DNA of 32,648 nucleotides from positions 1-32,648 of the IMG/VR virus record IMGVR_UViG_3300046000_000794; one strand, 5' to 3'. The stretch comes from a virus. Position numbers and translations under genes: made by a program. How positions within the stretch are numbered: the stretch's first letter is position 1; each line of letters begins with the position of its first letter. Positions 1 through 7,521 of this stretch are shown one piece after another. The notes under the pieces were generated by a model. It did no database searches, had not been told where the DNA came from, and was given only the letters and a program-made list of their open reading frames with translations.

Positions 1-32
1 GACCACACCACAAATCTCAGTAATACCAAAGT

Positions 33-632
33 ATGCCAATTAAAAATAAAAAACCGTGTACAATCCCCACTGTACCCCCATGGAGAAGTAGTGTGGAAAA
101 TAAAATATTCGGACGTTTGACCGTCCTGAGCTTGCATAGTGCCGACCGTCACTACAACAAGCGATGGCTGTGTCGGTGCGTTTGTGGCACCACAACAGTG
201 GTTCTTGGGTGCAAACTAAGAAGCGGTAATACGCAGTCGTGCGGGTGCTACCAGAACGAATTTCGTTCGGCTTTAGTGGCTACGGCAGATGCGGAGCGCC
301 GGGCATACACGCACAGCTCATATAAGGCCATGATGGCGAGGTGTTACAACCCCAAATCCCCGGCGTACCCAAAGTATGGGGCGATAGGTGTTGCTGTCTG
401 TGACCGCTGGCGTTTTGGAAAGAACGGTAAAACGGGATGGCTTTGCTTTTTTGAAGATATGGGGGCCAGAGCGCACGGACTGTCTATTGACCGCAAAAAT
501 AACGAACTAGGCTACTCCCCGGATAACTGCCGCTGGGCAACAAGGGCGGAGCAGCAAGCTAATCGCCGACGTGTTGGGCGGTTACCAAAAACAACTTCGC
601 CCCACAGAACACACCCCCTTCCCCAAATTTGA
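33..632 (+). CDS. HNH-like DNA-binding/endonuclease protein with zinc ribbon
   Basis: This 199-residue protein has two recognisable parts. Residues 46-72 form a zinc-ribbon-like element with Cys47, Cys49, Cys51 and a terminal SCGC (Cys70, Cys72). Residues 105-178 match the phage HNH/AP2-like pattern: YGAIGVAVCDRW, then FFEDMG, SIDRKNN, GYSPDNCRWAT and EQQANRR. Proteins of this type are common free-standing HNH-family proteins in phages and may nick or bind DNA. The first His of a classical HNH core is not obvious here (SIDR stands in its place), so catalytic activity is uncertain. HNH proteins beside terminase genes can assist packaging in some phages, but an intergenic control-like region separates this gene from the terminase. 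No good Shine-Dalgarno precedes the ATG, and the true start could lie before the window. Confidence 0.75.
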   Translation: MPIKNKKPCTIPTVPPWRSSVENKIFGRLTVLSLHSADRHYNKRWLCRCVCGTTTVVLGCKLRSGNTQSCGCYQNEFRSALVATADAERRAYTHSSYKAMMARCYNPKSPAYPKYGAIGVAVCDRWRFGKNGKTGWLCFFEDMGARAHGLSIDRKNNELGYSPDNCRWATRAEQQANRRRVGRLPKTTSPHRTHPLPQI

Positions 633-670
633 CCCCCACCCTAAAAATTTTATAAAAATCCAAAAAACCC

Positions 671-690
671 CTTGTCTAATGTTAGACAAG
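671..690. repeat. Perfect 9-bp inverted repeat with 2-base centre (operator-like)
   Basis: The arms CTTGTCTAA and TTAGACAAG are exact reverse complements around a TG centre. Such a compact dyad suits a dimeric repressor site better than a hairpin, although a hairpin with a 4-base loop is also possible. It lies in the only non-coding gap upstream of the terminase genes. The bound protein, if any, is unknown. Confidence 0.6.
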
Positions 691-697
691 CACAGAT

Positions 698-729
698 AAA
701 AAAAAGGGCCCCGGGGATGAGCCGGGGCC
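698..729 (-). terminator. GC-rich hairpin; T-tract fits minus-strand termination
   Basis: GGCCCCGG (707-714) pairs with CCGGGGCC (722-729) around a 7-base loop. Eight A residues (698-705) precede it, so read on the minus strand the hairpin is followed by C and then T8, a textbook intrinsic terminator. On the plus strand the downstream bases are TTGAAC, a poor U-tract. It may insulate against leftward antisense transcription, or act bidirectionally and less efficiently for rightward transcripts from the HNH-like gene. Confidence 0.6.
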
Positions 730-776
730 TTGAACAGGAGAGGAGGAAATGACTTTCCTTTCCCGAGGAGAAGCAG

Positions 777-860
777 ATGTCTTGCAACAACCGCCGAAGT
801 AAGTGTATAGTGACACGCATCGGTAAGCAAGGCACAACGCCAAAACCCGCACATGCTTGA
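777..860 (+). CDS. 27-residue leader protein coupled to small terminase
   Basis: This short ORF starts at an ATG six bases after a good GAGGAG site (765-770) and encodes a basic peptide beginning MSCNNRRSKCIVTRIGKQ. Its stop (858-860) overlaps the ATG of the next gene at 853 (ATGCTTGA). The downstream terminase start has no Shine-Dalgarno of its own and no in-frame alternative start back to the stop at 811-813, so translational coupling through this ORF would explain how it is translated. The peptide has no recognised function; it could be purely a leader. The existence of the ORF is clear, but expression is inferred. Confidence 0.45.
   Translation: MSCNNRRSKCIVTRIGKQGTTPKPAHA
782..811 (+). 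promoter_or_regulatory. Weak sigma70-like promoter candidate before terminase genes
   Basis: TTGCAA (782-787) and TATAGT (806-811) are separated by 18 bases, an acceptable sigma70 spacing. A start near 818 would give a short leader before the terminase ATG at 853. The element lies inside the 777-860 ORF, so the two readings partly compete. A match of this kind can arise by chance. Confidence 0.25.
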
Positions 861-1518
861 ACACTTAATTAGTGAAGACCTAGACCCGGTAATCTCCGAG
901 GGCCCCCCTGTGGGCTTCGTGCCGTTGGAGAAAGTATCACCAGAGAATCTGATCGACGCCCAGTCAGAAACAGCGGAGTGGTTAAATTCTTTGGGTCTGA
1001 CCGACGAGAAAGTTCAAGACCAAGCAGCTACCACGACCGCACGGGCAGCCTTCGCAGCCATCACAACCGGCACCACGCCCGGTAATATCCAAAACGCCCT
1101 GACCTCCATGAAGACGCCAGCCGCAGTGCAGCGTCTGGTGGGGATGCTTACCGCCTACGACTGGGAGTTCGTGGAACAGGCCAAAAACCTGAGAGGATAT
1201 ACAGTAGCTAAGCTACTGGAAGAAACCGAGAATCCCAACGCTAATATTAGGCTCAAGGCTCTGGGGCTCCTTGGTAAGGTTACCGAGGTTGGGCTGTTCA
1301 CGGACAAGATTGAGGTTAAGAAGACTGAGATGTCCGACGACGAGATTGAGACGCGGATTAAAGAAAAGCTCAACCGGTTCATGGGCGTGGTCGATGTGTT
1401 GGATGTTACAGACACTGTGGAACTCCAAGAAAAACAAATCGAAATCGCAGAAAAACAAATCGAAATCGCAGAAAAACAAATAGAAACCGCAGAAAAACAA
1501 ATCGATGCAGCTCAGTAG
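853..1518 (+). CDS. Terminase small subunit (probable)
   Basis: This 221-residue protein sits directly before the large terminase and overlaps its start by 14 bases. It would bind the packaging site on concatemeric DNA and recruit the large subunit. The segment LRGYTVAKLLEETENPN followed by IRLKALGLLGKVTEVGLF (about residues 115-150) and the charged helix DDEIETRIKEKLNRF resemble phage small terminases that I recall, especially those of short-tailed phages. The C-terminus is an EKQIEIA-type heptad repeat predicted to extend a coiled coil, consistent with ring oligomerisation. It lacks its own ribosome site and is probably coupled to the upstream leader ORF. Assignment rests mainly on position and helical character. 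Confidence 0.75.
   Translation: MLEHLISEDLDPVISEGPPVGFVPLEKVSPENLIDAQSETAEWLNSLGLTDEKVQDQAATTTARAAFAAITTGTTPGNIQNALTSMKTPAAVQRLVGMLTAYDWEFVEQAKNLRGYTVAKLLEETENPNANIRLKALGLLGKVTEVGLFTDKIEVKKTEMSDDEIETRIKEKLNRFMGVVDVLDVTDTVELQEKQIEIAEKQIEIAEKQIETAEKQIDAAQ
1429..1512 (+). repeat. Four tandem 21-bp repeats encoding a heptad coiled coil
   Basis: Four copies of a unit near GAAAAACAAATCGAAATCGCA start at 1429, 1450, 1471 and 1492. The first two are identical; the third and fourth carry substitutions. Each unit is seven codons (EKQIEIA), so copy-number changes keep frame and lengthen a coiled coil by one heptad. The large-terminase ATG at 1505 lies inside the last copy. Confidence 0.9.
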
Positions 1519-3043
1519 CATCACGACGCTCACTAAAACCGAGCTGGAAGCCCTGCACAAGGCGCTGCCATACTTGAATGCTAAGGAAAAATCCGAACTG
1601 CTGGCCGACTTGGAGGTCAGAGAGCGCCGCGCCCGTCTGCAGGCAGCGCAAGGAAACATGTTGGGGTTCGCCACAGCGGTCTACCCGGGCTTTAAGGTCG
1701 GCCCCCACCATAGGAAGCTGGCAAAAATCTTCACGGACGTGATCGAGGGGCGCAAAAAGCGCGTCATTATCAATATTGCACCCCGTATGGGTAAGTCTGA
1801 GTTTAGTTCTTACCTGTTCCCCGCTTATTTTTTAGGCAAGTATCCGGAGAAAAAAATTATCATGGGTACGCACACGGCGGGTCTGTCGGAAGACTTTGGC
1901 CGTCGCATCAGGAACCTGATCGACTCAGAGGAGTATGGTGAAATCTTCCCCGCTACGGTTGTAGCGGATGATCAAAAAGCTGCAGGCAAGTGGTCTACGG
2001 CTGCTGGGGGTCAATATTACGCCGCCGGTGTGGGTGGCGCTCTTGCTGGACGGGGTGCAGACCTGTTCGTTATCGATGACCCACACAGCGAACAAGATGT
2101 AAAGACCAACAGCCGCCTTGCTTTCGACACAGCGTGGAGTTGGTTCCAGACCGGACCGCTGCAGCGTCTGATGCCGGGGGGCGCGATCATTATCATCATG
2201 ACGCGCTGGTCGCTTCTTGACCTCACGGGTCGTTTGCTGGACTACCAGATCAAAAACCCCGAGGCCATTCCTTGGGAGTTGGTGGAACTGCCTGCCATTC
2301 TTAATGAGGGCGAGGAGACCGAGAAGAGCCTGTGGCCTGAGCAGTGGTCACTGGAGCTTTTAAAGTCCACCAAGGCCAGCATCGACCCCCGGTACTGGAA
2401 CGCCCAGTACATGCAGCAGCCAACGGCTGAGTCCAGCGCAGTCATATCCCGCAAACACTGGCGCATCTGGGAAAAAGACGATCCTCCCTCGTGTGACTAC
2501 GTGATCCAGTCGTGGGACACGGCGTTTGAGACAAAAACAACCTCGGACTACTCCGCCTGTACAACGTGGGGCGTGTTCTATAACGAGGAAGAGGGCAACA
2601 GCCCCCAGATCGTCCTGCTGGACGCATTTAAAGACCGTATGGCGTTCCCAGAACTGAAAACAGTAGCGCTTAGGCACTACAAAGAGTGGACTCCTGACGC
2701 GTTTATTGTGGAAAAGAAGGCTGCTGGGGCCCCTTTGATCCAAGAACTTCGCCAGATGGGCATTCCAGTTTCCGAGTTCAGCCCTAGCCGGGGCAACGAC
2801 AAGATGGTGCGTGTGAACGCAGTTGCGGATTTGTTCACATCCGGTAAAGTCTGGGCACCTGACACGCGCTGGGCGCGGGAAGTAATTGAAGAAGTGGCTG
2901 CGTTCCCGGTCGGCGAGAATGACGACTATGTGGATACAACAACCCAAGCCCTTTTAAGATACAGACAAGGTGGGTTCATCCCATTGGATACGGACGAGCA
3001 GGAAGATAAGCTCTTTCGCCAACGCCGTGCAGCGTACTATTGA
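1505..3043 (+). CDS. terL: Terminase large subunit
   Basis: This 512-residue protein is the ATP-driven DNA packaging motor and headful/end-cutting nuclease. The N-terminal ATPase shows a Walker A-like APRMGKS at residues 92-98, a Walker B LFVIDDPH at 187-194 (Asp191/Asp192), and MTRW near 232, a likely coupling motif. The C-terminal RNase H-like nuclease has QSWDTAF at 335-341 (Asp338), IVEKKAAG (Glu403) and NDDYVDTTTQA (Asp473-Asp477), the expected acidic cluster. Length is typical of the family. Translation starts inside the end of the small subunit gene, giving coupled synthesis. It would dock on the portal encoded immediately downstream. All key residues are intact. Confidence 0.97.
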   Translation: MQLSSITTLTKTELEALHKALPYLNAKEKSELLADLEVRERRARLQAAQGNMLGFATAVYPGFKVGPHHRKLAKIFTDVIEGRKKRVIINIAPRMGKSEFSSYLFPAYFLGKYPEKKIIMGTHTAGLSEDFGRRIRNLIDSEEYGEIFPATVVADDQKAAGKWSTAAGGQYYAAGVGGALAGRGADLFVIDDPHSEQDVKTNSRLAFDTAWSWFQTGPLQRLMPGGAIIIIMTRWSLLDLTGRLLDYQIKNPEAIPWELVELPAILNEGEETEKSLWPEQWSLELLKSTKASIDPRYWNAQYMQQPTAESSAVISRKHWRIWEKDDPPSCDYVIQSWDTAFETKTTSDYSACTTWGVFYNEEEGNSPQIVLLDAFKDRMAFPELKTVALRHYKEWTPDAFIVEKKAAGAPLIQELRQMGIPVSEFSPSRGNDKMVRVNAVADLFTSGKVWAPDTRWAREVIEEVAAFPVGENDDYVDTTTQALLRYRQGGFIPLDTDEQEDKLFRQRRAAYY

Positions 3044-3065
3044 TTTCAAGATTTAAGGATTCTTC

Positions 3066-5489
3066 ATGGCTACCAACATCGACAAAGCGCTGTACCCTGC
3101 ACCTCAAGGCATCGACGCCCTAGCAGAAGGCGAACCGGACATTGAGATTGAGATCATTGATCCAGAAGAGGTGAACATTGGCGTCGATGGGTTGGAGATT
3201 AGCCTGACAAAAGAAGACCCCGCTGAAGGCGGGTTTGATGAAAACTTGGTTGATACCCTCTCCGAGGGGGAAATCCAGCAACTAGTCTCCCAGCTCTCCG
3301 CTGATATCGACAACGACAAGGGTAGCCGCAAGGAGTGGGAGAAAACCTACACCGAAGGCTTAAAACTCTTGGGCCTGCAGATGGAGGACCGCACGGAGCC
3401 GTGGGATGGCGCTTGTGGTGTGTTCCACCCGATGATCACAGAGGCAGTGGTTAGGTTTCAGGCAGAGACCATCACGGAAACCTTCCCGGCACAGGGCCCG
3501 GTGCGTACCAAGATCATTGGTAAAGAGACGGTTGAGGTCAAAGAAGCTGCGGTGCGTGTGCAGTCTGACATGAACTTTGAACTCACGGAGGTGATGAAAG
3601 AGTTCCGCCCCGAGCACGAGCGCATGCTGTGGAGCCTCCCGGCCACCGGCTCTGCCTTTAAGAAGGTCTACTATGACCCGTCGCTGGGTCGGCAAGTCTC
3701 GATGTTTGTGCCCGCCGAAGACGTTCTGCTTCCCTACGGTACGACAGACCTCGATACCTGCCACCGCCTCACGCACCTGATGCGCAAGAACAAGGACGAC
3801 ATTGTCCGCTTGCAAGAAGCTGGGTTCTATTCGGATGTGGAGCTGGGTGAACCCAGCAAAAATAAAGACGACATCCAGCAAGCCAAGAACAAAGAGACTG
3901 GCTTCTCAGACATCAACGACGAGCGGTTCCTGCTATGCGAGAGCCATGCAAATTTGGTCATTGATGGCGATAGCTTTCGCCCGGACGACTCAGCCATTGC
4001 GCTGCCGTACGTCGTTACCTTCATTAAGGGCACGAACACCGTTTTGTCGATCCGCCGTAACTGGGAAGAAAAGGACGACTACCACGCCAAGCGCCAGCAC
4101 TTCGTGCACTACCAGTACATCCCCGGGTTCGGTGCATACGGCTTCGGTCTCTTTCACCTGATCGGTGGCTTTGCAAAGTCCGCTACTTCCTTGATGCGGC
4201 AGTTGGTCGATGCCGGTACCCTTAGCAACCTGCCCGGAGGTTTGAAAAGCAGGGGCTTGCGAATTAAGGGCGACGACACCCCCATCGCTCCGGGCGAGTT
4301 CCGTGACGTGGACTTGGGCAGCGGCAACATCCGCGACAACATTCTCCCGCTCCCCTACAAGGAACCGTCCAACGTGTTGTTCCAGTTGCTGGGCACCATC
4401 GTTGAAGAGGGCCGCAGGTTCGCAGCGACTGCGGATATGAAAATCTCCGACATGTCCGCGCAGGCTCCCGTGGGTACCACCCTCGCCCTGCTGGAGCGCC
4501 AGCTTAAAGTCCTCACCGCAGTCCAAGCCCGGGTGCACTTTGCACTGAAACAAGAGCTGGGCCTGCTCAAAGCGATCATTCGCGACTACACGGACGTTGA
4601 CTACGAGTACACCCCGGAGTACGGCACCAAGCGGGCCAAGCAAGCAGACTACGACTTGGTGGATGTGATCCCGGTCTCGGACCCCAACGCGTCCACAATG
4701 TCGCAAAGGGTCGTCCAGTACCAAGCCGTGATCCAGATGGCGCAGATGGCTCCGGACATCTACGACATGCCCCAGTTGCATCGCTCGATGCTAGAAGTCC
4801 TTGGGATAAAAAATGCGGAAAAACTAGTTCCGCTGCCCGATGACATGAAACCCACCGACCCTGTGTCGGAGAACATGGCGGTGCTACGCGGCAAGCCCGT
4901 TAAGGCGTTCTTGTACCAAGACCATCAGGCGCACATCCAAGTGCATATGGCTGCCATGCAAGACCCGATGCTGATGCAGCTTATTGGGCAGAACCCCAAG
5001 GCGCAAATGATGATGGCCGCTATGCAGGCACACATTGCTGAGCACGCTGCATATATGTATCGCCAGAAGGTTGAGCAGCAACTTGGCTTTGCCTTGCCAC
5101 CGGAAGAAGACAAGCTGCCCCCGCAGATCGAGACTGCGATGTCCACGATGATGGCAAAAGCCGCGCAACAGTTGTTGGCACAGAACCAAGCGCAGGCGGC
5201 GCAGCAGCAAGCGCAGCAGCAAGCCCAAGACCCCGTGTTGCAACTGCAGCAACAAGAGATGCAGCTTCGTGCGCAAGAAGTGGCGATCAAAGACAAGAAA
5301 GTTCAGATCGACGCTGCCGCCAAGGCCGATGAGTTGGCGCTTAAGGAGAAACAGTTTCAAGCCGACGCTGCCTACAAAGCAGACAAGCTTGAAGCGGATC
5401 AGGAGCGTGATGGTGCCCGCATGGGCATCGAGATCGCAAAGAGCAAAGCCCAGACGGCACAACAATCGAGAGGCCCTCGTAACAAATGA
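3066..5489 (+). CDS. Portal protein (large, podovirus type)
   Basis: At 807 residues this is the size of large portals of short-tailed phages and lies between the large terminase and the co-chaperonin/scaffold genes. The dodecameric portal would form the DNA channel at one capsid vertex. Residues 20-50 are strongly acidic (DIEIEIIDPEE). Residues 85-140 (WEKTYTEGLKLLGLQ, EPWDGACGVFHPMITEA) match portal N-terminal wing regions that I recall from environmental phages. The C-terminal ~120 residues are Gln/Ala-rich and then a charged coiled coil, as expected for an extended portal barrel. Its stop overlaps the next ATG (ATGA). Family identity is by pattern and gene order. Confidence 0.88.
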   Translation: MATNIDKALYPAPQGIDALAEGEPDIEIEIIDPEEVNIGVDGLEISLTKEDPAEGGFDENLVDTLSEGEIQQLVSQLSADIDNDKGSRKEWEKTYTEGLKLLGLQMEDRTEPWDGACGVFHPMITEAVVRFQAETITETFPAQGPVRTKIIGKETVEVKEAAVRVQSDMNFELTEVMKEFRPEHERMLWSLPATGSAFKKVYYDPSLGRQVSMFVPAEDVLLPYGTTDLDTCHRLTHLMRKNKDDIVRLQEAGFYSDVELGEPSKNKDDIQQAKNKETGFSDINDERFLLCESHANLVIDGDSFRPDDSAIALPYVVTFIKGTNTVLSIRRNWEEKDDYHAKRQHFVHYQYIPGFGAYGFGLFHLIGGFAKSATSLMRQLVDAGTLSNLPGGLKSRGLRIKGDDTPIAPGEFRDVDLGSGNIRDNILPLPYKEPSNVLFQLLGTIVEEGRRFAATADMKISDMSAQAPVGTTLALLERQLKVLTAVQARVHFALKQELGLLKAIIRDYTDVDYEYTPEYGTKRAKQADYDLVDVIPVSDPNASTMSQRVVQYQAVIQMAQMAPDIYDMPQLHRSMLEVLGIKNAEKLVPLPDDMKPTDPVSENMAVLRGKPVKAFLYQDHQAHIQVHMAAMQDPMLMQLIGQNPKAQMMMAAMQAHIAEHAAYMYRQKVEQQLGFALPPEEDKLPPQIETAMSTMMAKAAQQLLAQNQAQAAQQQAQQQAQDPVLQLQQQEMQLRAQEVAIKDKKVQIDAAAKADELALKEKQFQADAAYKADKLEADQERDGARMGIEIAKSKAQTAQQSRGPRNK

Positions 5490-5680
5490 TTGAAGACTTC
5501 GCACGCGTATTGCGCGAACAAATACGTAACGACATGAACAACTACGCCGACGATTTGGCGGGGGGTCAGTGTCGCACTTTCGATGAATATCAAAAACTCT
5601 GCGGCGTTATTCAGGGTCTAGCCGTTGCGGAGCGTTATCTACTTGACCTTGCAGAGAAAGCGAAAAATCAAAATGAGTGA
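5486..5680 (+). CDS. Small conserved phage protein after portal
   Basis: This 64-residue, mostly helical protein (MIEDFARVLREQIRNDMN, then GGQCRTFDEYQKLCG and GLAVAERYLLDLAEK) overlaps the portal stop by four bases and the next gene by eight, so all three are probably co-translated. Small proteins of this pattern directly follow portal genes in many phages I recall, without assigned function. The conserved Tyr/Cys core and amphipathic C-terminal helix suggest a small helical bundle. No catalytic motif is visible. It might assist portal assembly, which is an inference from position only. Confidence 0.75.
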   Translation: MIEDFARVLREQIRNDMNNYADDLAGGQCRTFDEYQKLCGVIQGLAVAERYLLDLAEKAKNQNE

Positions 5681-6107
5681 ACTTATTCTTCCCCCGGGAA
5701 TTGCACTACCTCCGCAAATCCAACCGACAGGAATGCCGGACGAAGAAGCGGATGCCGAATCAAAAGCCGGAGCACTACCAATCCCCACGGGCTGGAAACT
5801 GCTTTGTATTGTTCCCGAGGTCGATAACAAGATCGCAGGTACATCGCTCGACTTGGTTCGTGACTCAGCAACTATGCGTCAAGAAGAACACGCCACAACC
5901 GTGTTGTTTGTTTTGCGTGTAGGCCCCGACGCGTACAAAGATGCCGCCAAGTTTCCTAACGGAGCGTGGTGCAAAGAAGGCGACTTTGTTCTCGTGCGTA
6001 CATATTCCGGTACGCGGTTTAAGATTTTCGGAAAAGAGTTTCGCCTGATCAACGACGATCAGGTCGATGCTGTTGTGCAAGACCCTCGCGGTTTAACCCG
6101 CGCTTGA
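5673..6107 (+). CDS. GroES-like co-chaperonin
   Basis: The chosen start at 5673 (MSELILPP) overlaps the previous stop; a longer reading from 5625 would lie inside the upstream gene. The 144-residue product fits the chaperonin-10 layout. PTGWKLLCIVPEVDN forms the first strand, and KIAGTSLDLV sits where the GroES mobile loop should be. VLRVGPDAYKD corresponds to the V-x-x-V-G-x-G strand and CKEGDFVLVRTYSGT to the V-x-x-G-D-x-V strand. FGKEFRLINDDQVDAVV matches the C-terminal roof and strand. It would cap host GroEL and help fold the capsid protein, as T4 gp31 does. Placement between portal and scaffold supports a capsid-folding role. Overall similarity to bacterial GroES is low. Confidence 0.7.
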   Translation: MSELILPPGIALPPQIQPTGMPDEEADAESKAGALPIPTGWKLLCIVPEVDNKIAGTSLDLVRDSATMRQEEHATTVLFVLRVGPDAYKDAAKFPNGAWCKEGDFVLVRTYSGTRFKIFGKEFRLINDDQVDAVVQDPRGLTRA

Positions 6108-6117
6108 AGGAGTAGAT

Positions 6118-7062
6118 ATGGCAGGTGAAAACGACGAGTTCAAGTTCCCCGACGAAGTCGAGGGCAAGAACACAGATAATGAAACTGAGATCGAGATTGA
6201 GATTGTTGATGACACTCCCGAACGTGACCGGGGGCGCAAGCCTCTTGACCGTGAAGTAGCTGATCCGACAGACGAAGAGATCGAATCCTACTCTGACAAA
6301 GTCAAGAGCCGCATTAAAGAACTGACCCACGCACGTCATGACGAGCGCCGTAAGGCCGAGTCACTCTCGCGTGAACGTCAGGAACTAGAGCGCCTTGCAC
6401 AACAACTTATCGACGAAAACAAAAGTCTTAAACAGCGATATAATGCTGGGCAAGAAGTTTACGCAACAACCGCTAAAGAAAAAGCGGAGGCAGACCTTGG
6501 TTTCGCACGCAAAGCCCTGAAGGATGCTCACGAGGCGTTTGACACGGATGCGATTGTTGCAGCGCAAGAACAGCTTGCAGAAGCTAAGATGCGCTCAGAG
6601 TCGATGAAAAACTTTAAGCCAACCCCTTTACAAGAGGATGGATATGAGTTAAAAACTCAACAGAACACCCAACAAGCCGCTAAACCCGACGAAAAGTCCC
6701 TGCGCTGGCAGGCCAAAAACCAGTGGTTCGGGCAAGACGGCTTCGAGGAATACACCAGCTACGCACTAGGGCTGCACCAAAAACTAGTCACCGGAGGTAC
6801 TGACCCCCGCTCTGATGATTACTACGACCACATTGACGGTCGCATGAAGTCGAAGTTTCCCGAGTTATTTGGGAACGATGACAAGCCGAAATCTGGTGAG
6901 GTTCAAAAGAAACCTACAACAGTTGTCGCTCCAGCATCCCGTAGTACGGCATCTGGAAAGATACGATTGACAGCAACCCAAGTGGCGCTGGCTAAGAAAT
7001 TTAACCTAACGCCGCAGCAGTATGCTGCCCAAGTAGCTAAACTGGAGAACCAAAATGGCTGA
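6118..7062 (+). CDS. Capsid scaffolding protein
   Basis: This 314-residue protein is very acidic at the N-terminus (NETEIEIEIVDDTPERDRG), has a long charged coiled coil at about 60-165, and ends with a helical KIRLTATQVALAKKFNL / TPQQYAAQVAKL element. This is the usual design of an internal scaffold, in which a C-terminal helix-turn-helix binds the coat protein. It precedes the capsid genes and has an AAGGAG site upstream. It would direct procapsid assembly and then leave or be degraded; no protease gene is visible nearby. The acidic N-terminal motif recurs in the portal. Glu/Lys/Gln content is far above that of neighbouring genes. Confidence 0.85.
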   Translation: MAGENDEFKFPDEVEGKNTDNETEIEIEIVDDTPERDRGRKPLDREVADPTDEEIESYSDKVKSRIKELTHARHDERRKAESLSRERQELERLAQQLIDENKSLKQRYNAGQEVYATTAKEKAEADLGFARKALKDAHEAFDTDAIVAAQEQLAEAKMRSESMKNFKPTPLQEDGYELKTQQNTQQAAKPDEKSLRWQAKNQWFGQDGFEEYTSYALGLHQKLVTGGTDPRSDDYYDHIDGRMKSKFPELFGNDDKPKSGEVQKKPTTVVAPASRSTASGKIRLTATQVALAKKFNLTPQQYAAQVAKLENQNG

Positions 7063-7507
7063 ACCCCGGATTCCTCGTGACCTCGTGTCCCGCGAAAAAA
7101 ACTCTCGATCAGTGTATGTTCCCCCGAGCGCACTGCCCGATCCGACCCCTGAGCCGGGTTATGTCTACCACTGGGTTGCTACGCATATCCTTGGTCAGGC
7201 TGATCCGACAAACGTATCTAAAAAGATGCGTGATAACTGGGTGCCGGTGAAAGCTGTGGATCATCCGGAACTGTTGCTTGCTGGCAATGCTCAAACTGGT
7301 AACGTGGAGATTGGCGGTCTTATGCTTTGCAAACAGACTGTTGAACAATACCGAGCCCGTCAGGAGTATTACGCTACGCAAGCTCAGAACCAGATGGAGT
7401 CGGTGGATAATCACTTCATGCGAAACAATGACCCGCGTATGCCTCTGTTTGCGGACCGTAAGTCCTCGGCCAGTCGCGGAAGCGGATTTGGTTCTGGTTC
7501 AAAGTAA
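7055..7507 (+). CDS. Conserved head-region protein, function unknown
   Basis: This 150-residue protein overlaps the scaffold stop by eight bases. It begins MAEPRIPRDLVSREKNSR, continues with a proline-rich segment (PPSALPDPTPEPGYVYHW), and ends in a Ser/Gly tail (RGSGFGSGSK). The segment HWVATHILGQADPTNVSKK followed by MRDNWVPVKAVDHPEL is familiar from phages that place such a protein between scaffold and capsid, but I know of no demonstrated role. No transmembrane or catalytic signature is seen. Position suggests a minor head component or assembly factor. The flexible C-terminus is low complexity. Confidence 0.7.
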   Translation: MAEPRIPRDLVSREKNSRSVYVPPSALPDPTPEPGYVYHWVATHILGQADPTNVSKKMRDNWVPVKAVDHPELLLAGNAQTGNVEIGGLMLCKQTVEQYRARQEYYATQAQNQMESVDNHFMRNNDPRMPLFADRKSSASRGSGFGSGSK

Positions 7508-7521
7508 TTAGGAGTCCTTAA

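Noticed and set aside
749-802. 17-codon ORF after AGGAGG
   Set aside because: The ribosome site is only two bases from the ATG for its best part, the peptide is tiny, and it overlaps the better-supported 777-860 ORF.
1429-1512. Possible CRISPR-like array
   Set aside because: The 21-bp units are directly adjacent without spacers and encode a coiled coil in frame.
3990-4781. Minus-strand open frame (263 codons) inside the portal gene
   Set aside because: Antisense to continuous portal coding sequence, with no independent motif.
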